The translations under genes were made by a program, and so were the position numbers. This document shows, in pieces, positions 33,749 to 42,876 of a stretch of DNA of 64,000 nucleotides (positions are counted from its first letter, which is position 1; every line of letters begins with the position of its first letter). This DNA is from an uncultured Anaeroplasmataceae bacterium (lineage in GTDB: Bacteria; Bacillota_I; Bacilli_A; Acholeplasmatales; Anaeroplasmataceae): assembly GCA_910579215.1 (NCBI GenBank), contig CAJTTN010000001.1, positions 124,001 through 188,000 on the forward strand, read 5' to 3'. Under the pieces are notes generated by a model. That model saw only the letters and a list, made by a program, of their open reading frames with translations, was not told the DNA's origin and did not search any database.

Positions 33749-34722
33749 TTCCTCACCTCCAGCGTAATTGCATGAGCGATACAGGGTAAGCTATTCTTTT
33801 GATTGATCATAGTAGGATTCATTAATGCGCCTGTTGCACACAATAGAACCCTATTGTAATAGCCTGCAAGCATTTTTTTGCGAATATAGGATAATAATAC
33901 TGCGGCTGCAGTACCAGGACCACTGCCTCCAGCTAAAACATCCTGCTGATTTATGTCATATAGTAATAAACCACAGTCGTTATAGTTTCTTATCGGTCCA
34001 TATTCCTTTGTTAAAGCCTCTGTAACGAGCTTTGCTCCAAAACTGGATAAATCTCCCGTCAGGATCAAATCATAGTCCTCAGGCGTTGTTTTCGTGTTTT
34101 TAAAATGAGCAAATAGTGTTTCTAAGGCGGCTGGAGCCATAGCTCTACCAAAATCCAAGGCATCTGTAAATCCTATATCAATTACTTTCCCTAAGGTAAA
34201 TTGACTTACTCTCAAATCTCCTTTAGTTTTAGATAAAAGAGCGGCAGCACCTACAGTTGAGGTAAAGGTTTGGGTATTTTCCTTATTGCCACCATATTCT
34301 ACAGGATTACGGAATTGTCGTTCTGCTGCTTGATTATGGCTAGAAGTGAATACTAAAGCATTATGAATCGCTTCATTTTTTAAGACTAAAGCTGCCATGC
34401 CTAAGCCTAAGCAAATGGTTGAACAAGCTCCATAGATACCAGCAAACGGAATAGGCAATCTCCTTAGAGTGTAGCTTGAAGTTGTCAATTGATTAGAAAG
34501 CTCTCCTCCAATAGCTAGATCAACGTCCGCTGCTGTAATATTTTTCTTTTCCAAAAGCATATCAATTGCTTTAAATAGGATGTCTATCTCACTATTTTCA
34601 AAGCAACAATCCTTACAATCATCTATAGAATCGAAATAATTTTTAAGTGGACCCTTTCCCTCTAGACAGCCAGCAACTACGCAGGCATCCTCTAAAAAAA
34701 TATCTTTAAATTCGTAGGTCAT
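33745..34722 (-). CDS. spoVAD: Stage V sporulation protein AD (dipicolinate-binding)
   Basis: The 325-residue thiolase-like fold protein has family motifs DVDLAIGGELSNQ near residue 85, PFAGIYGACSTICLGLGMAA near residue 110, and GGSGPGTAAAVLLSY near residue 265. SpoVAD binds dipicolinic acid during spore filling. It sits between spoVAC and spoVAE with 4-base overlaps on both sides, so the three are translationally coupled. Confidence 0.95.
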   Translation of the reverse strand: MTYEFKDIFLEDACVVAGCLEGKGPLKNYFDSIDDCKDCCFENSEIDILFKAIDMLLEKKNITAADVDLAIGGELSNQLTTSSYTLRRLPIPFAGIYGACSTICLGLGMAALVLKNEAIHNALVFTSSHNQAAERQFRNPVEYGGNKENTQTFTSTVGAAALLSKTKGDLRVSQFTLGKVIDIGFTDALDFGRAMAPAALETLFAHFKNTKTTPEDYDLILTGDLSSFGAKLVTEALTKEYGPIRNYNDCGLLLYDINQQDVLAGGSGPGTAAAVLLSYIRKKMLAGYYNRVLLCATGALMNPTMINQKNSLPCIAHAITLEVRK

Positions 34723-35168
34723 AGGAGCACCTCAATTACATATCTAATGCTTGCTACAAGTAGAGCTGATACTGTACCAAGTACAATGACACTTCCTGCA
34801 AGCTTGAGTGTATTAGATCCAATTCCAAGTACAATTCCCTCTTTATGATATTCCATTGCAGAAGACACTGATGCATTTGCAAACCCAGTAATTGGAATAG
34901 CTAAGCCACATTTACCAATTTGTCCTAGCTTATCATATATACCAAAGGCCGTAAGAATTCCTGATAAAGATACCATAGTTAAGGTCATATATAAGGCTGA
35001 ATCCGTTGGATTAATATGGAGAAGCTTATGATATAAGTCAAAAATTAATTGACCTAATATGGCAAGTCCTCCCCCAAAAGTAAAAGCTGAAATAAAATTT
35101 TTCAGCATAACATTATAATCTTTTTTTACTGCAACAAGCTCTTGATAATATTTTCTTGTTTTTTCCAA
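34719..35168 (-). CDS. spoVAC: Stage V sporulation protein AC
   Basis: The 149-residue membrane protein matches SpoVAC: a soluble N-terminal helix, then FISAFTFGGGLAILGQLIFDLY, GIYDKLGQIGKCGLAIPITGFANASVSSAMEYHKEGIVLGIGSN and a final helix. In Bacillus it acts as a mechanosensitive channel element in dipicolinate release. It follows spoIIAB after 43 bp, with no sigF, spoVAA or spoVAB between. Confidence 0.95.
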   Translation of the reverse strand: MEKTRKYYQELVAVKKDYNVMLKNFISAFTFGGGLAILGQLIFDLYHKLLHINPTDSALYMTLTMVSLSGILTAFGIYDKLGQIGKCGLAIPITGFANASVSSAMEYHKEGIVLGIGSNTLKLAGSVIVLGTVSALLVASIRYVIEVLL

Positions 35169-35211
35169 TTTACATCACCAGTATTAGTATGATATAAATC
35201 TAGCCTCTTTA

Positions 35212-35628
35212 TTACCAATTTTTTGAAAAATGAAGCTTAGTACCCTCTCCTACCTTACTTTCAACCTCAAAGGTATCACAAAACATTTCCATAATGGTGA
35301 ACCCTAGACCACTTCGTTCCTCTTCTTTTTTTGTTGAATAAAGTGGCTCTCTTGCTAAAGCAATATCCTCTATTCCCTTCCCATAATCGATGATATCACA
35401 TGCCACCTTAACGTCGTCTACAAACACATTCATTTCTACATATTGATCCTCTTTGTTATCATAACCATGTACGATACAATTGGTGATGGCCTCACTTATC
35501 ACAGTTTTTAATTCATTTAAGAAGGTAATCGTAGGATTACTATCTATGATAAAGGCACTTACAGCATTTCTTATGATTGCAATATTTCCTCGTTTTGAAA
35601 TAAAACGCATGCGAATTTCGTTATACAT
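35212..35628 (-). CDS. spoIIAB: Anti-sigma F factor, serine kinase
   Basis: The 138-residue GHKL-family kinase has the N box (VISEAITNCIVHGYDN), the DYGKGIED ATP-lid motif and GLGFTIM. It binds and holds sigma F and phosphorylates SpoIIAA. The start is ATG 35628 with GGGGAGAA 5-6 bases upstream; the in-frame extension to 35652 would overlap spoIIAA. It follows spoIIAA after a short gap. The expected third gene, sigF, is not downstream. Confidence 0.95.
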   Translation of the reverse strand: MYNEIRMRFISKRGNIAIIRNAVSAFIIDSNPTITFLNELKTVISEAITNCIVHGYDNKEDQYVEMNVFVDDVKVACDIIDYGKGIEDIALAREPLYSTKKEEERSGLGFTIMEMFCDTFEVESKVGEGTKLHFSKNW

Positions 35629-35641
35629 AATTTTCTCCCCC

Positions 35642-35992
35642 TTACACTTCAACTAAGGAAGATAAAACAGCTTCCTCAGTATCTCTTATTTTACAAATTT
35701 TTGATAAACCAGATATATAAATAATACGGTCTATTCTACTATTCACATTACTAATGGTTATATCTCCATTTCTTTTTTTTAATTGATGATATCTTCCTAT
35801 AATAAATCCTATTCCTGATGAATCTAGAAAGCTTAGATCCTTTAAATTTAGAACCAAATGATTAATTTTATAGCTTTCTATATAATTAGAAATGCGAGTT
35901 CTCAAATCACTTACACTCACATCATCCAGTTCTCCTTTTAACCGTAAAATCAAGATATCCTTTTTAACATATACTCCCACTGACAAACCCAT
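35642..35992 (-). CDS. spoIIAA: Anti-anti-sigma F factor (STAS domain)
   Basis: The 116-residue STAS protein carries the phosphorylated serine in FLDSSGIGFIIGRY (near residue 58). Dephosphorylated SpoIIAA displaces sigma F from SpoIIAB in the forespore. It heads the spoIIA-spoVA operon, with an AGGTGAT ribosome binding site. The identification as SpoIIAA rather than a general RsbV-like protein rests on the adjacent spoIIAB and spoVA genes. Confidence 0.93.
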   Translation of the reverse strand: MGLSVGVYVKKDILILRLKGELDDVSVSDLRTRISNYIESYKINHLVLNLKDLSFLDSSGIGFIIGRYHQLKKRNGDITISNVNSRIDRIIYISGLSKICKIRDTEEAVLSSLVEV

Positions 35993-36024
35993 TTTTGATC
36001 ACCTACGCCCTATTATAAAGGAAC

Positions 36025-36052
36025 TTTATAAAATAATATATACCTTCGACAA
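36025..36052 (-). promoter_or_regulatory. Possible promoter of the spoIIA-spoVA operon
   Basis: Minus-strand TTGTCG and TATAAA with a 16-bp spacer. In Bacillus this operon uses sigma H; a clear sigma-H match (AGGANNT...GAAT) was not found. Confidence 0.4.
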
Positions 36053-36123
36053 AACTAGATAAATAAAGCGTATGACAAAATAAAACATAATCTATTTAAA
36101 AGAATTCTTTTCTTATAAAAAAT

Positions 36124-36153
36124 GAAAAAAGGCATGATATAAAAGTATCATGC
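36124..36153 (-). terminator. Terminator of the FAD oxidoreductase gene
   Basis: Minus-strand GCATGATA/TATCATGC stem and a T run, directly after the stop codon. Confidence 0.85.
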
Positions 36154-36155
36154 AA

Positions 36156-37565
36156 TTAATATTTTTTTGCTATATCACGGGCAACCCAAACTCCATTAGC
36201 CCCAGCTTGAGCTAGTCCACGAGTTATTCCTGCCCCGTCCCCTCCGACGTAAAGTCCTGTGACCTTTGTTTCAAAATGTGCATTGGTTACAGGTCTGGCA
36301 GAATAGAATTTAGCCTCTACTCCATAGAAGAGAGTATGCTCATTAGCAATTCCAGGGGTAACATGGTCTAAGGCCTCTATCATCTCAATAATTGATTTCA
36401 TAGTATTATAAGGTAAAACAAGCCCTAAATCTCCTGGAACAGCTTCCTTTAGAGTAGGTTTTACAAATCCTTCATCTAAGCGCTTTTGAGTTGTTCTTCT
36501 CCCCTTACAAATATCTCCATATCTTTGTACGATTACAGAGCCACAGGAAAGCTGATTAGCTAAGCGAGAAACCTCGTGTGCATACTCATTTGGTTTATCA
36601 AAAGGCTCAGAGAACTTATGAGAAACAAGTAAGGCAAAATTTGTATTTTTACTTCCTAATTTTATATCGGCATAGGCATGTCCATTGGCTAAAATAGTAC
36701 CGCTATGATTTTCAACTACGACATGACCACTTGGATTAGAACAAAAGGTTCTTACCTCTGTTCCAACGGATGTTCTAAATATAAACTTTCCTTCATAAAG
36801 ATTTTGATTGATTTCTTCCATGACCACGTCATTTGTTTCAACACGTACTCCAACATCTACTTGATTGTGTGTTAAACCAATTCCGTGAGTTTCACAAATG
36901 GTTTGTAGCCAGGTAGCTCCATCTCTTCCAATTGCCAAAAATACCTGGTTACATTCTATGAGCTCATCTTTAATTTTAATTCCTTTAACTTGATCATCTT
37001 CAATAATTACATCTGTGACCTCAGTTTCATAGCGCATATCTATCCATTTGGCTAAATCATCATAGATTCTAGCCATAATTTTAAGATTGTTTTCTGTTCC
37101 TAAATGTCTTACCTTTGCTCGTAAAAGCTTAAGTCCTACAGCATAGCCTCTACGTTCTATTTCTCGTACCTTATCTGTAGTAGGATCTGTAATTGCTGTT
37201 GGAGCGCCATATTTTAAGTTGATAGAGTCTACATAGCTAATTAATTCTTCTACAATTTTAGGCTCCAAATACTCTGTCATCCACCCACCAAATTCACTAG
37301 TAATATTAAATTTTCCATCTGAATAGGCTCCAGCACCGCCAAACCCATTGGTAATAGAACAAGCTGGATGACAACCAGAATGTCCATTTTTATCTATTGG
37401 ACATTTTGAAATTTTATGCTGCAAAACAGGACAATTTCTATGATATATATCATGTCCCTTATCTACAAGTAGAACCTTTAACTTTTCATTTTGCTGATGA
37501 AGCTCATAAGCTGCAAATAAACCTGCTGGACCAGCACCAACAATAATTACATCGTACTTTTTCAT
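36156..37565 (-). CDS. NAD(P)/FAD-dependent oxidoreductase
   Basis: The 469-residue flavoprotein opens with the dinucleotide-binding motif VIIVGAGPAGLFAAYE (residues 6-21) and a second FAD contact near the C-terminus (GLYVGGDGAGITRGLAQAGANGVWVA). Its cysteine-rich insert NCPVLQHKISKCPIDKNGHSGCHPACSITNGFGGAGAYSDGK (two halves around residues 45-85) is typical of the conserved Firmicute FAD-dependent protein family, whose substrate is not known. RBS AAGGAG before ATG. Monocistronic. Confidence 0.85.
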   Translation of the reverse strand: MKKYDVIIVGAGPAGLFAAYELHQQNEKLKVLLVDKGHDIYHRNCPVLQHKISKCPIDKNGHSGCHPACSITNGFGGAGAYSDGKFNITSEFGGWMTEYLEPKIVEELISYVDSINLKYGAPTAITDPTTDKVREIERRGYAVGLKLLRAKVRHLGTENNLKIMARIYDDLAKWIDMRYETEVTDVIIEDDQVKGIKIKDELIECNQVFLAIGRDGATWLQTICETHGIGLTHNQVDVGVRVETNDVVMEEINQNLYEGKFIFRTSVGTEVRTFCSNPSGHVVVENHSGTILANGHAYADIKLGSKNTNFALLVSHKFSEPFDKPNEYAHEVSRLANQLSCGSVIVQRYGDICKGRRTTQKRLDEGFVKPTLKEAVPGDLGLVLPYNTMKSIIEMIEALDHVTPGIANEHTLFYGVEAKFYSARPVTNAHFETKVTGLYVGGDGAGITRGLAQAGANGVWVARDIAKKY

Positions 37566-37677
37566 TTTTTCTCCTTAAAATACTACAAGATATCTCATTT
37601 TTTATCCCAATATTATTCTATCACAAAAGAAAAAAAATACAAAGGGAAAATACTTTTATTTTCTTTCTTTGTATAAC

Positions 37678-37706
37678 TAGTTTTTTTTATAAATTTATGG
37701 TATACT
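37678..37706 (+). promoter_or_regulatory. Promoter of the CarD gene
   Basis: Extended -10 TGGTATACT (TATACT at 37701-37706) with a weak TAGTTT 17 bp upstream. Confidence 0.55.
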
Positions 37707-37755
37707 ATTAATAGTAGTTAATTCGAATGAGGGAATTTAGAAAGGAGGGTAAAAT

Positions 37756-38247
37756 ATGTTTGAAATAGGGGATTATGTAGTTCACAATGGACATGGATTA
37801 TGCACGATTTTAGAGGTACACTTGGAGGATGAAAATTCTTTTTATAAATTGGAAACCTATCATAACAAGATGCTTATAAAAATGCCATTAGAAAAGGCAA
37901 ATGCATTTTTACGTCCCATGCTAAATAAGTCTATGATTCAAAAGGCTTTAAACGATGCTTTACTTCTTTCTAATCAATATACAAAGGATAATAAGGAAAG
38001 AAAAATTTTATTTCAGCAGCTCATCGTTTCTAATGATATTATGGATACACTTCACCTATTAAAAATGCTTTATCATATTGCAGATGATAAGCGCTTAGAA
38101 AAAAAGACCTTAGGATCTTTTGATTCTCAATTCCTCCAAATGGCAGAGCGTAAGCTGAATAATGAGGTAGCAGTAGCTTTAGAAATTACCAAAGACGAAG
38201 CAAATTCATTGATTTCTGATCGTCTTAAAGCAGAATTAGTATATTAG
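37756..38247 (+). CDS. CarD-family RNA polymerase-binding regulator
   Basis: The 163-residue protein begins with the CarD/TRCF RNA-polymerase-interaction domain (FEIGDYVVHNGHGLCTILEV, residues 2-21), which grips the polymerase beta subunit, followed by a helical DNA-contacting domain to the C-terminus. CarD proteins stabilise open complexes at many promoters. AAAGGAGGG lies 7 bases before ATG. Followed 21 bp later by a hydrolase gene. Confidence 0.88.
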   Translation: MFEIGDYVVHNGHGLCTILEVHLEDENSFYKLETYHNKMLIKMPLEKANAFLRPMLNKSMIQKALNDALLLSNQYTKDNKERKILFQQLIVSNDIMDTLHLLKMLYHIADDKRLEKKTLGSFDSQFLQMAERKLNNEVAVALEITKDEANSLISDRLKAELVY

Positions 38248-38268
38248 ACATAAATTTAGGAGTTAACA

Positions 38269-39165
38269 ATGGAGCAAATAATATTAAAATCAAAATATGA
38301 CCAACAGCCTATTTATACAACCCTATATCCTGTAGACGATGCAAAAGGGATTGTTCAAATTATTCATGGTATGAAGGAGCATCAATTACGTTATACTCCG
38401 TTTGTGGAATATTTAAATCAAAATGGATATACAGTAATGACCTCAGATTTTAGAGGTCATGGAAGAAATGCTCTTCTTCTAGGGCATATGGAAGGTAAAA
38501 AGCCTTGGAAGGCCTTAGTTCTTGATCAGGTCACAATTGCTGAAGAACTCAAGAATCGCTATCCTGATAAAAGTCTTTTTTTATTTGCCCATTCTATGGG
38601 AACAATTGTGGCACGAAATTTAATTCAGAAGTATGCAGCTTATTATAAGAAAATTATATTATCGGGAGTTCCTGCTTATCAAAAGGCTACCTTTTTAGGA
38701 ATCATGATGGCTAAATTGATTGGATTCTTTAAAAATGATACGCATGTTTCTAAATTTTTAACTAATTTAACAGATGCTCAATTTTCAAAGGCTGTAAAAA
38801 ATCCTAAAACTCCTGTAGATTGGATCTCTTTCAATGAGGCAAATGTTTCAGCCTATTTAATGGATCCTTATTGTAATATTCCTTTTTCTGTTTCAGCTTA
38901 CAAGGCTTTGTATCATTTGGTATGGGGAATGCATAAAAGTAATCGCTATGAGGTTACTGATGCTTCTAAGCCTATACTTCTTCTTGTTGGGAAGCAGGAT
39001 CCCTGTACATTAGGAGAAAAGGGTCTGTCTCATTCCATACATACTTTAAAAAAGGCAGGATATGAAAACATTACTTATAAAGTATATGATCCTATGCGTC
39101 ATGAGATATTGAATGAAGAACAGCATGATATAGTTTATCAAGATATTTTAAGCTTTTTAGATTAG
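38269..39165 (+). CDS. Alpha/beta hydrolase, lysophospholipase/monoacylglycerol lipase type
   Basis: The 298-residue enzyme has the oxyanion region IHGMKEHQLRY near residue 33, the nucleophile elbow FAHSMGTIVAR near residue 106 (Ser within AHSMG), the acid in LLVGKQDPCT near residue 245 and the His in MRHEILNE near residue 283. This arrangement suits hydrolysis of lipid esters. It is cytoplasmic, with no signal peptide, in an operon after carD. Confidence 0.85.
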   Translation: MEQIILKSKYDQQPIYTTLYPVDDAKGIVQIIHGMKEHQLRYTPFVEYLNQNGYTVMTSDFRGHGRNALLLGHMEGKKPWKALVLDQVTIAEELKNRYPDKSLFLFAHSMGTIVARNLIQKYAAYYKKIILSGVPAYQKATFLGIMMAKLIGFFKNDTHVSKFLTNLTDAQFSKAVKNPKTPVDWISFNEANVSAYLMDPYCNIPFSVSAYKALYHLVWGMHKSNRYEVTDASKPILLLVGKQDPCTLGEKGLSHSIHTLKKAGYENITYKVYDPMRHEILNEEQHDIVYQDILSFLD

Positions 39166-39202
39166 AAAACCTTTAAACTATATCATTTATTGCAAAAGAA
39201 AT

Positions 39203-39258
39203 AAAAAAAACTGCGATTTTATAAGATTAACATCTTTTAAATCACAGTTCTTTTTTTA
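39203..39258. terminator. Bidirectional terminator between hydrolase and ABC transporter
   Basis: Inverted repeat with AACTGCGATTT and AAATCACAGTT arms; A/T runs on both sides serve convergent genes. Confidence 0.75.
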
Positions 39259-41355
39259 TTTTATAAGGTTAATAATTCTTTTTCTTGTCAGTCTAAAGAT
39301 AGGAAGAATTAAGGATAATAAACCTGATAAAAAGCATACTCCAAATAACGAAGCAACCAATAAGAAATCAAAATCATAAGGGCCAACAGATAAATTTTGC
39401 ATATCCATAATTTTATAATTAACAATCGCTATTATAATAGCAGTTGAAATTAAGGATAAAATAAAATTAATTAAGGAAATGACAAATACTTCTGAGGAAA
39501 ATATTGTTCCCGTATCAAATGCATTAGCTCCTAAAGAGCGGATAATTCCTATATCATACATTTGATTTGTAATGGATATGTTGATATAAGAATAGAGCAA
39601 TAGAATGGAGAAAATTCCAAAGGCAACTGCTGCAATCCCTGTTATTAATTTTACAGTTGATAAGACGGCTGTAGTACTTGTAACTATTTCAAGGTTGTTG
39701 TAAGAAACATTATATTCTATGCTACCCTTTATTCCACTATTTTTAATAAAGGTATAGATATCTTTAACCTTTTGTTTATTTTTGGGAATGACAACAAAGG
39801 CAGAATATGGCTTGTACTCTTTTTCTTCTTGTAAATATTGAATGGTGTTTTCAGTGACGATTTGCGCTGTTAAAGTATAAAGAATTTTCTTTTCCAATTC
39901 TGCTTCTAATTCTTCATTTTTTTCTACTTCTAATGAAATATAATTTTGGATATTTAATTCTGTACTATATATTCCAGTAATTGTAAATTCACATCCAACA
40001 TAATTTACCTTTTGTCCAAGTAATTTTTCTTTTGTAATATCCTGTGCTGTAATTTCAATATCATTAAATTTATACCCTAATTTAGAATAGGAATAATATT
40101 GGAATTCAGAAATTGCAATTTCAAAATCATGCTCTGGTAGTTTACCAACTATAGAATAATTACCGTTATCCATGTCACGATTTGAAAAGCTGGTAAAGCT
40201 AGTTATAAAATAACTATATAGCTTGTCTAGGGAATTTCCTTCCCCTCTATGCTCAAAGAGCTCCTCATATCTTTCCATATCTAAGAAATTTTTAAACTTA
40301 CTGTTTTCTAAATCACCTCGTTTAGAATAGCTTGGATGCAAGTCTAAATGAAGTGCTTCATAGAATGAATCAATATAGTCTTGATCAAATTCAGGGGCAG
40401 GGCCATAAATATCGGCCTTAGGCTCTTCTTTAAAAATATTAAGTATTCCTTCAAACTCTTTTTTCTCAACCATTTTAGCAAACATTTTTGCTTCAGTATA
40501 GTTTAAAGTTGATAGACAAACTCCAAATAAACTAAAGGCGAAACTTGATAATACAATAATTAAAATTAATCTTAAAACCTTTATTTTTAAATTTGCTAAG
40601 CCTGTTTTAAATAAATATAAAAAGGGAAATCCTCTGTGCTTATTTATTTCTGCACAAGGTAAATCTTCCTGTGGAAGAGGATCAAGATTAAGAATTTCTT
40701 CTATTTTTCCTAAATTCATTTTATATAGAATATTTGCATGATTCATAGCTAAAGGTTTATCATGAGTAAAAACAATTACTAAAATTTCTTTTGAAATTTC
40801 TTTTAAAAGTTTGAAAATAATTTTGGCATTATTTTCATCAAGTGATCCAGTAGGTTCATCTGCCAAAATTATTTTTGGCTGTTTAACTAGAGTTCTTGCG
40901 ATGGCTACTCTTTGTTTCTGTCCTCCAGATAGCTCATTAATTCCTCTATCCTTTAATTCTTTAATAGACATTTTATCTAAAATCGTTTCAATTTCTTCAT
41001 CATTTATTGGAACTCCCATAAATTTTAAAGGTAAAATAACATTTTCATACACAGTTAAATTGTACAATAAATTGTCTTCTTGAAAAACAAGACCTATTTC
41101 ATTTCTTCTATAGTTATCAAAATCTTTTTTCTTGAATGTTTTAAAGCTTTTACCATTATAAATAACACTACCCTCTGTCATTGTGTCTAAGCCTGATAAA
41201 ATATTCATCAAAGTAGATTTCCCACAACCACTTTCTCCCATAAAAGAAACTAATCCTTTATGAGGAAAAGATATAGAGATATCATTTAAAGCGTAAATAT
41301 TCTTTTTTGTTTTCTTTGATTTATAAATTTTAGATAATTTTTTTATTTCTAGCAT
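39256..41355 (-). CDS. MacB-type ABC transporter: fused ATPase and FtsX-like permease
   Basis: The 699-residue protein begins with an ABC ATPase (1-225): Walker A GESGCGKST near residue 38, signature LSGGQKQRVAIAR near residue 138, Walker B ILADEPTGSLD near 158. One membrane helix (about 260-285), a 280-residue extracellular domain and three C-terminal helices (about 570-690) follow the MacB/FtsX plan. Type VII ABC systems move signals or substrates outside the membrane rather than across it. ATG 41355 has GGGAGAA 6 bases upstream. It follows a secreted protein gene after 20 bp. Confidence 0.88.
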   Translation of the reverse strand: MLEIKKLSKIYKSKKTKKNIYALNDISISFPHKGLVSFMGESGCGKSTLMNILSGLDTMTEGSVIYNGKSFKTFKKKDFDNYRRNEIGLVFQEDNLLYNLTVYENVILPLKFMGVPINDEEIETILDKMSIKELKDRGINELSGGQKQRVAIARTLVKQPKIILADEPTGSLDENNAKIIFKLLKEISKEILVIVFTHDKPLAMNHANILYKMNLGKIEEILNLDPLPQEDLPCAEINKHRGFPFLYLFKTGLANLKIKVLRLILIIVLSSFAFSLFGVCLSTLNYTEAKMFAKMVEKKEFEGILNIFKEEPKADIYGPAPEFDQDYIDSFYEALHLDLHPSYSKRGDLENSKFKNFLDMERYEELFEHRGEGNSLDKLYSYFITSFTSFSNRDMDNGNYSIVGKLPEHDFEIAISEFQYYSYSKLGYKFNDIEITAQDITKEKLLGQKVNYVGCEFTITGIYSTELNIQNYISLEVEKNEELEAELEKKILYTLTAQIVTENTIQYLQEEKEYKPYSAFVVIPKNKQKVKDIYTFIKNSGIKGSIEYNVSYNNLEIVTSTTAVLSTVKLITGIAAVAFGIFSILLLYSYINISITNQMYDIGIIRSLGANAFDTGTIFSSEVFVISLINFILSLISTAIIIAIVNYKIMDMQNLSVGPYDFDFLLVASLFGVCFLSGLLSLILPIFRLTRKRIINLIK

Positions 41356-41375
41356 AAGTAATTCTCCCATAATTC

Positions 41376-42092
41376 CTAATTAAATGAGTCACATCTAATT
41401 CTTAAATTACTAAAAACAAATAGTCTTACGGTCGCTTCCCAAAGCAAATTGTCACCAAACCATAATTTTTGATATTGCTTTAAAATAACTTGACAACTAT
41501 AAACATCTCCTACAAGAACTAAATGTGCATGATTCTTCGTCGGATCTACTTTATATGTGATAGTTGATGTATCTTCTTTCATCTCACTTGAATAAAGGTT
41601 CCAACCATTAACAAGATATTCAAACTTATTTGCTGCCATACGCTCGATAGAATAGGTATCTGTCGTATACCCCAAGCATGATAATAACGTATATTCATAT
41701 CCCTTAGTTGACCCAGCATTATTAAACGCAACAAATGCAGATACTGGGGGTCTTCTTGTTAATTGGATACTCAAAGTTCCATTTGAATTTTTTGGAATAT
41801 CATATTGCTTAGAAACAAAGCATATATCTACATTTTTGGAGTATACATGTATCAAGTTTGGATTAATACTGTTCCCTTGATTAACATTATCAACTTCAAT
41901 ACGATAATAATAACCATACATTCCATCCTTGAAATATTTACCATCAAATTTGGTATTAACTTCCATTTTAGTACTTATTTCTTCAACATCTAACTCAGGT
42001 GGAGTTGGCTCTAATGCATTTACTGCAAAGTCTGATATTAAATTTAATACTACAATAGCAATCAATCCTATTAAAAATATTCTTTTTTTCAT
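41376..42092 (-). CDS. Secreted protein of unknown function, partner of the MacB-like transporter
   Basis: The 238-residue product has a signal segment (residues 3-26, cleavage probably near VNA-LEP). The mature part is beta-rich with four scattered cysteines and no domain I recognise. Its gene leads a two-gene operon with the ABC transporter, with GGGAGAG before ATG. It may be the extracytoplasmic partner, such as a sensor or cargo. Its end (NLRIRCDSFN) is ordinary, with no evidence of frameshift. Confidence 0.7.
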   Translation of the reverse strand: MKKRIFLIGLIAIVVLNLISDFAVNALEPTPPELDVEEISTKMEVNTKFDGKYFKDGMYGYYYRIEVDNVNQGNSINPNLIHVYSKNVDICFVSKQYDIPKNSNGTLSIQLTRRPPVSAFVAFNNAGSTKGYEYTLLSCLGYTTDTYSIERMAANKFEYLVNGWNLYSSEMKEDTSTITYKVDPTKNHAHLVLVGDVYSCQVILKQYQKLWFGDNLLWEATVRLFVFSNLRIRCDSFN

Positions 42093-42127
42093 AAAAAAAA
42101 CTCTCCCTACAATTATATTATATATAT

Positions 42128-42156
42128 ATTATAAATCATAATTTGCAAAAAAGCAA
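42128..42156 (-). promoter_or_regulatory. Promoter of the secreted protein-ABC operon
   Basis: Minus-strand TTGCTT (42156-42151) and TATAAT (42133-42128) with a 17-bp spacer. A palindrome TTGCTTTTTTGCAA overlaps the -35 and may be an operator. Confidence 0.65.
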
Positions 42157-42191
42157 GAAAATTAAAGAATCTTGACATGGAGTATAAAATG

Positions 42192-42221
42192 AAAAAGCTA
42201 CCAACAAATCTAGTTAGTAGC
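42192..42221 (-). terminator. Terminator of infC-rpmI-rplT
   Basis: Minus-strand GCTACTAAC/GTTGGTAGC stem (one G-U), 7-base loop, T run. Confidence 0.85.
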
Positions 42222-42229
42222 CTACATTA

Positions 42230-42649
42230 TTACTTTGTTTTAGGAAGTGGTTTTAAAACAACTACATTCTCTACTTTTTTAGCCTTTGGCGCTGCTGCTA
42301 AAGCTTTTTTAGCAGTTTCACATAAACCAGCAAAGCCTTCAGGATCATTTACAGCCATTTCAGCAAGCATTTTTCTATTGATAAGAACCTCAGCCTTTGC
42401 TAAACCATTAATAAATCTAGAATACTTCATATCATTAAGCTGACAAGCTGCATTGATACGACTAATCCATAATTTACGGAAGTCTCTTTTCCTAGCCTTT
42501 CTATCACGATAAGCATAAGCTAATGAGCGCATAACCTGCTCATGTGCAGTTTTATATAAAGTATGTTTTGAGCCATAATAGCCTTTAGCAAGCTTTAATA
42601 CGGCCTTACGTCTTCTTCTTGTAGTATATCCACCTTTAACTCTTGGCAT
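42230..42649 (-). CDS. rplT: 50S ribosomal protein L20
   Basis: A 139-residue L20: N-terminal PRVKGGYTTRRRRKAVLKLAKGYYG region and the globular RNA-binding part with SRFINGLAKAEVLINRKMLAEMA. L20 normally has about 118 residues; here an Ala/Lys-rich tail of about 20 residues (AAAPKAKKVENVVVLKPLPKTK region) is added. L20 is essential in early 50S assembly and is the usual repressor of its own operon through the infC leader. Confidence 0.96.
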   Translation of the reverse strand: MPRVKGGYTTRRRRKAVLKLAKGYYGSKHTLYKTAHEQVMRSLAYAYRDRKARKRDFRKLWISRINAACQLNDMKYSRFINGLAKAEVLINRKMLAEMAVNDPEGFAGLCETAKKALAAAPKAKKVENVVVLKPLPKTK

Positions 42650-42663
42650 CCTTCGTTACCTCC

Positions 42664-42864
42664 TTATAGTAAATTAGAAATTAATGGTTTGATACGTTTA
42701 ACATCAGTATCATGTACTAAACCACTCTTTGATAAATTTTTATTCTGCTTATGTGTTTTATTAGTTTTTAAGTGTCCTGTATAAGCATGACCACGTTTAA
42801 TCTTACCACTTGCAGATACTTTAATTCTTTTCTTTAAACCACTGTGTGTCTTTTGTTTTGGCAT
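42664..42864 (-). CDS. rpmI: 50S ribosomal protein L35
   Basis: A 66-residue basic protein with the L35 sequence (PKQKTHSGLKKRIKVSASGKIKRGHA near the start). Gene order infC-rpmI-rplT is the standard bacterial operon. It starts 12 bases after the infC stop. Confidence 0.97.
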   Translation of the reverse strand: MPKQKTHSGLKKRIKVSASGKIKRGHAYTGHLKTNKTHKQNKNLSKSGLVHDTDVKRIKPLISNLL

Positions 42865-42876
42865 AATCTTAACTCC

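Noticed and set aside
36025..36052. Sigma-H promoter before spoIIAA
   Set aside because: AAGGTATAT is present but no GAAT -10 lies at the required distance, so only a weak sigma-A-like pair is reported.
40811..41083. Plus-strand frame over the ABC ATPase
   Set aside because: Antisense to the conserved Walker/signature region of the transporter.
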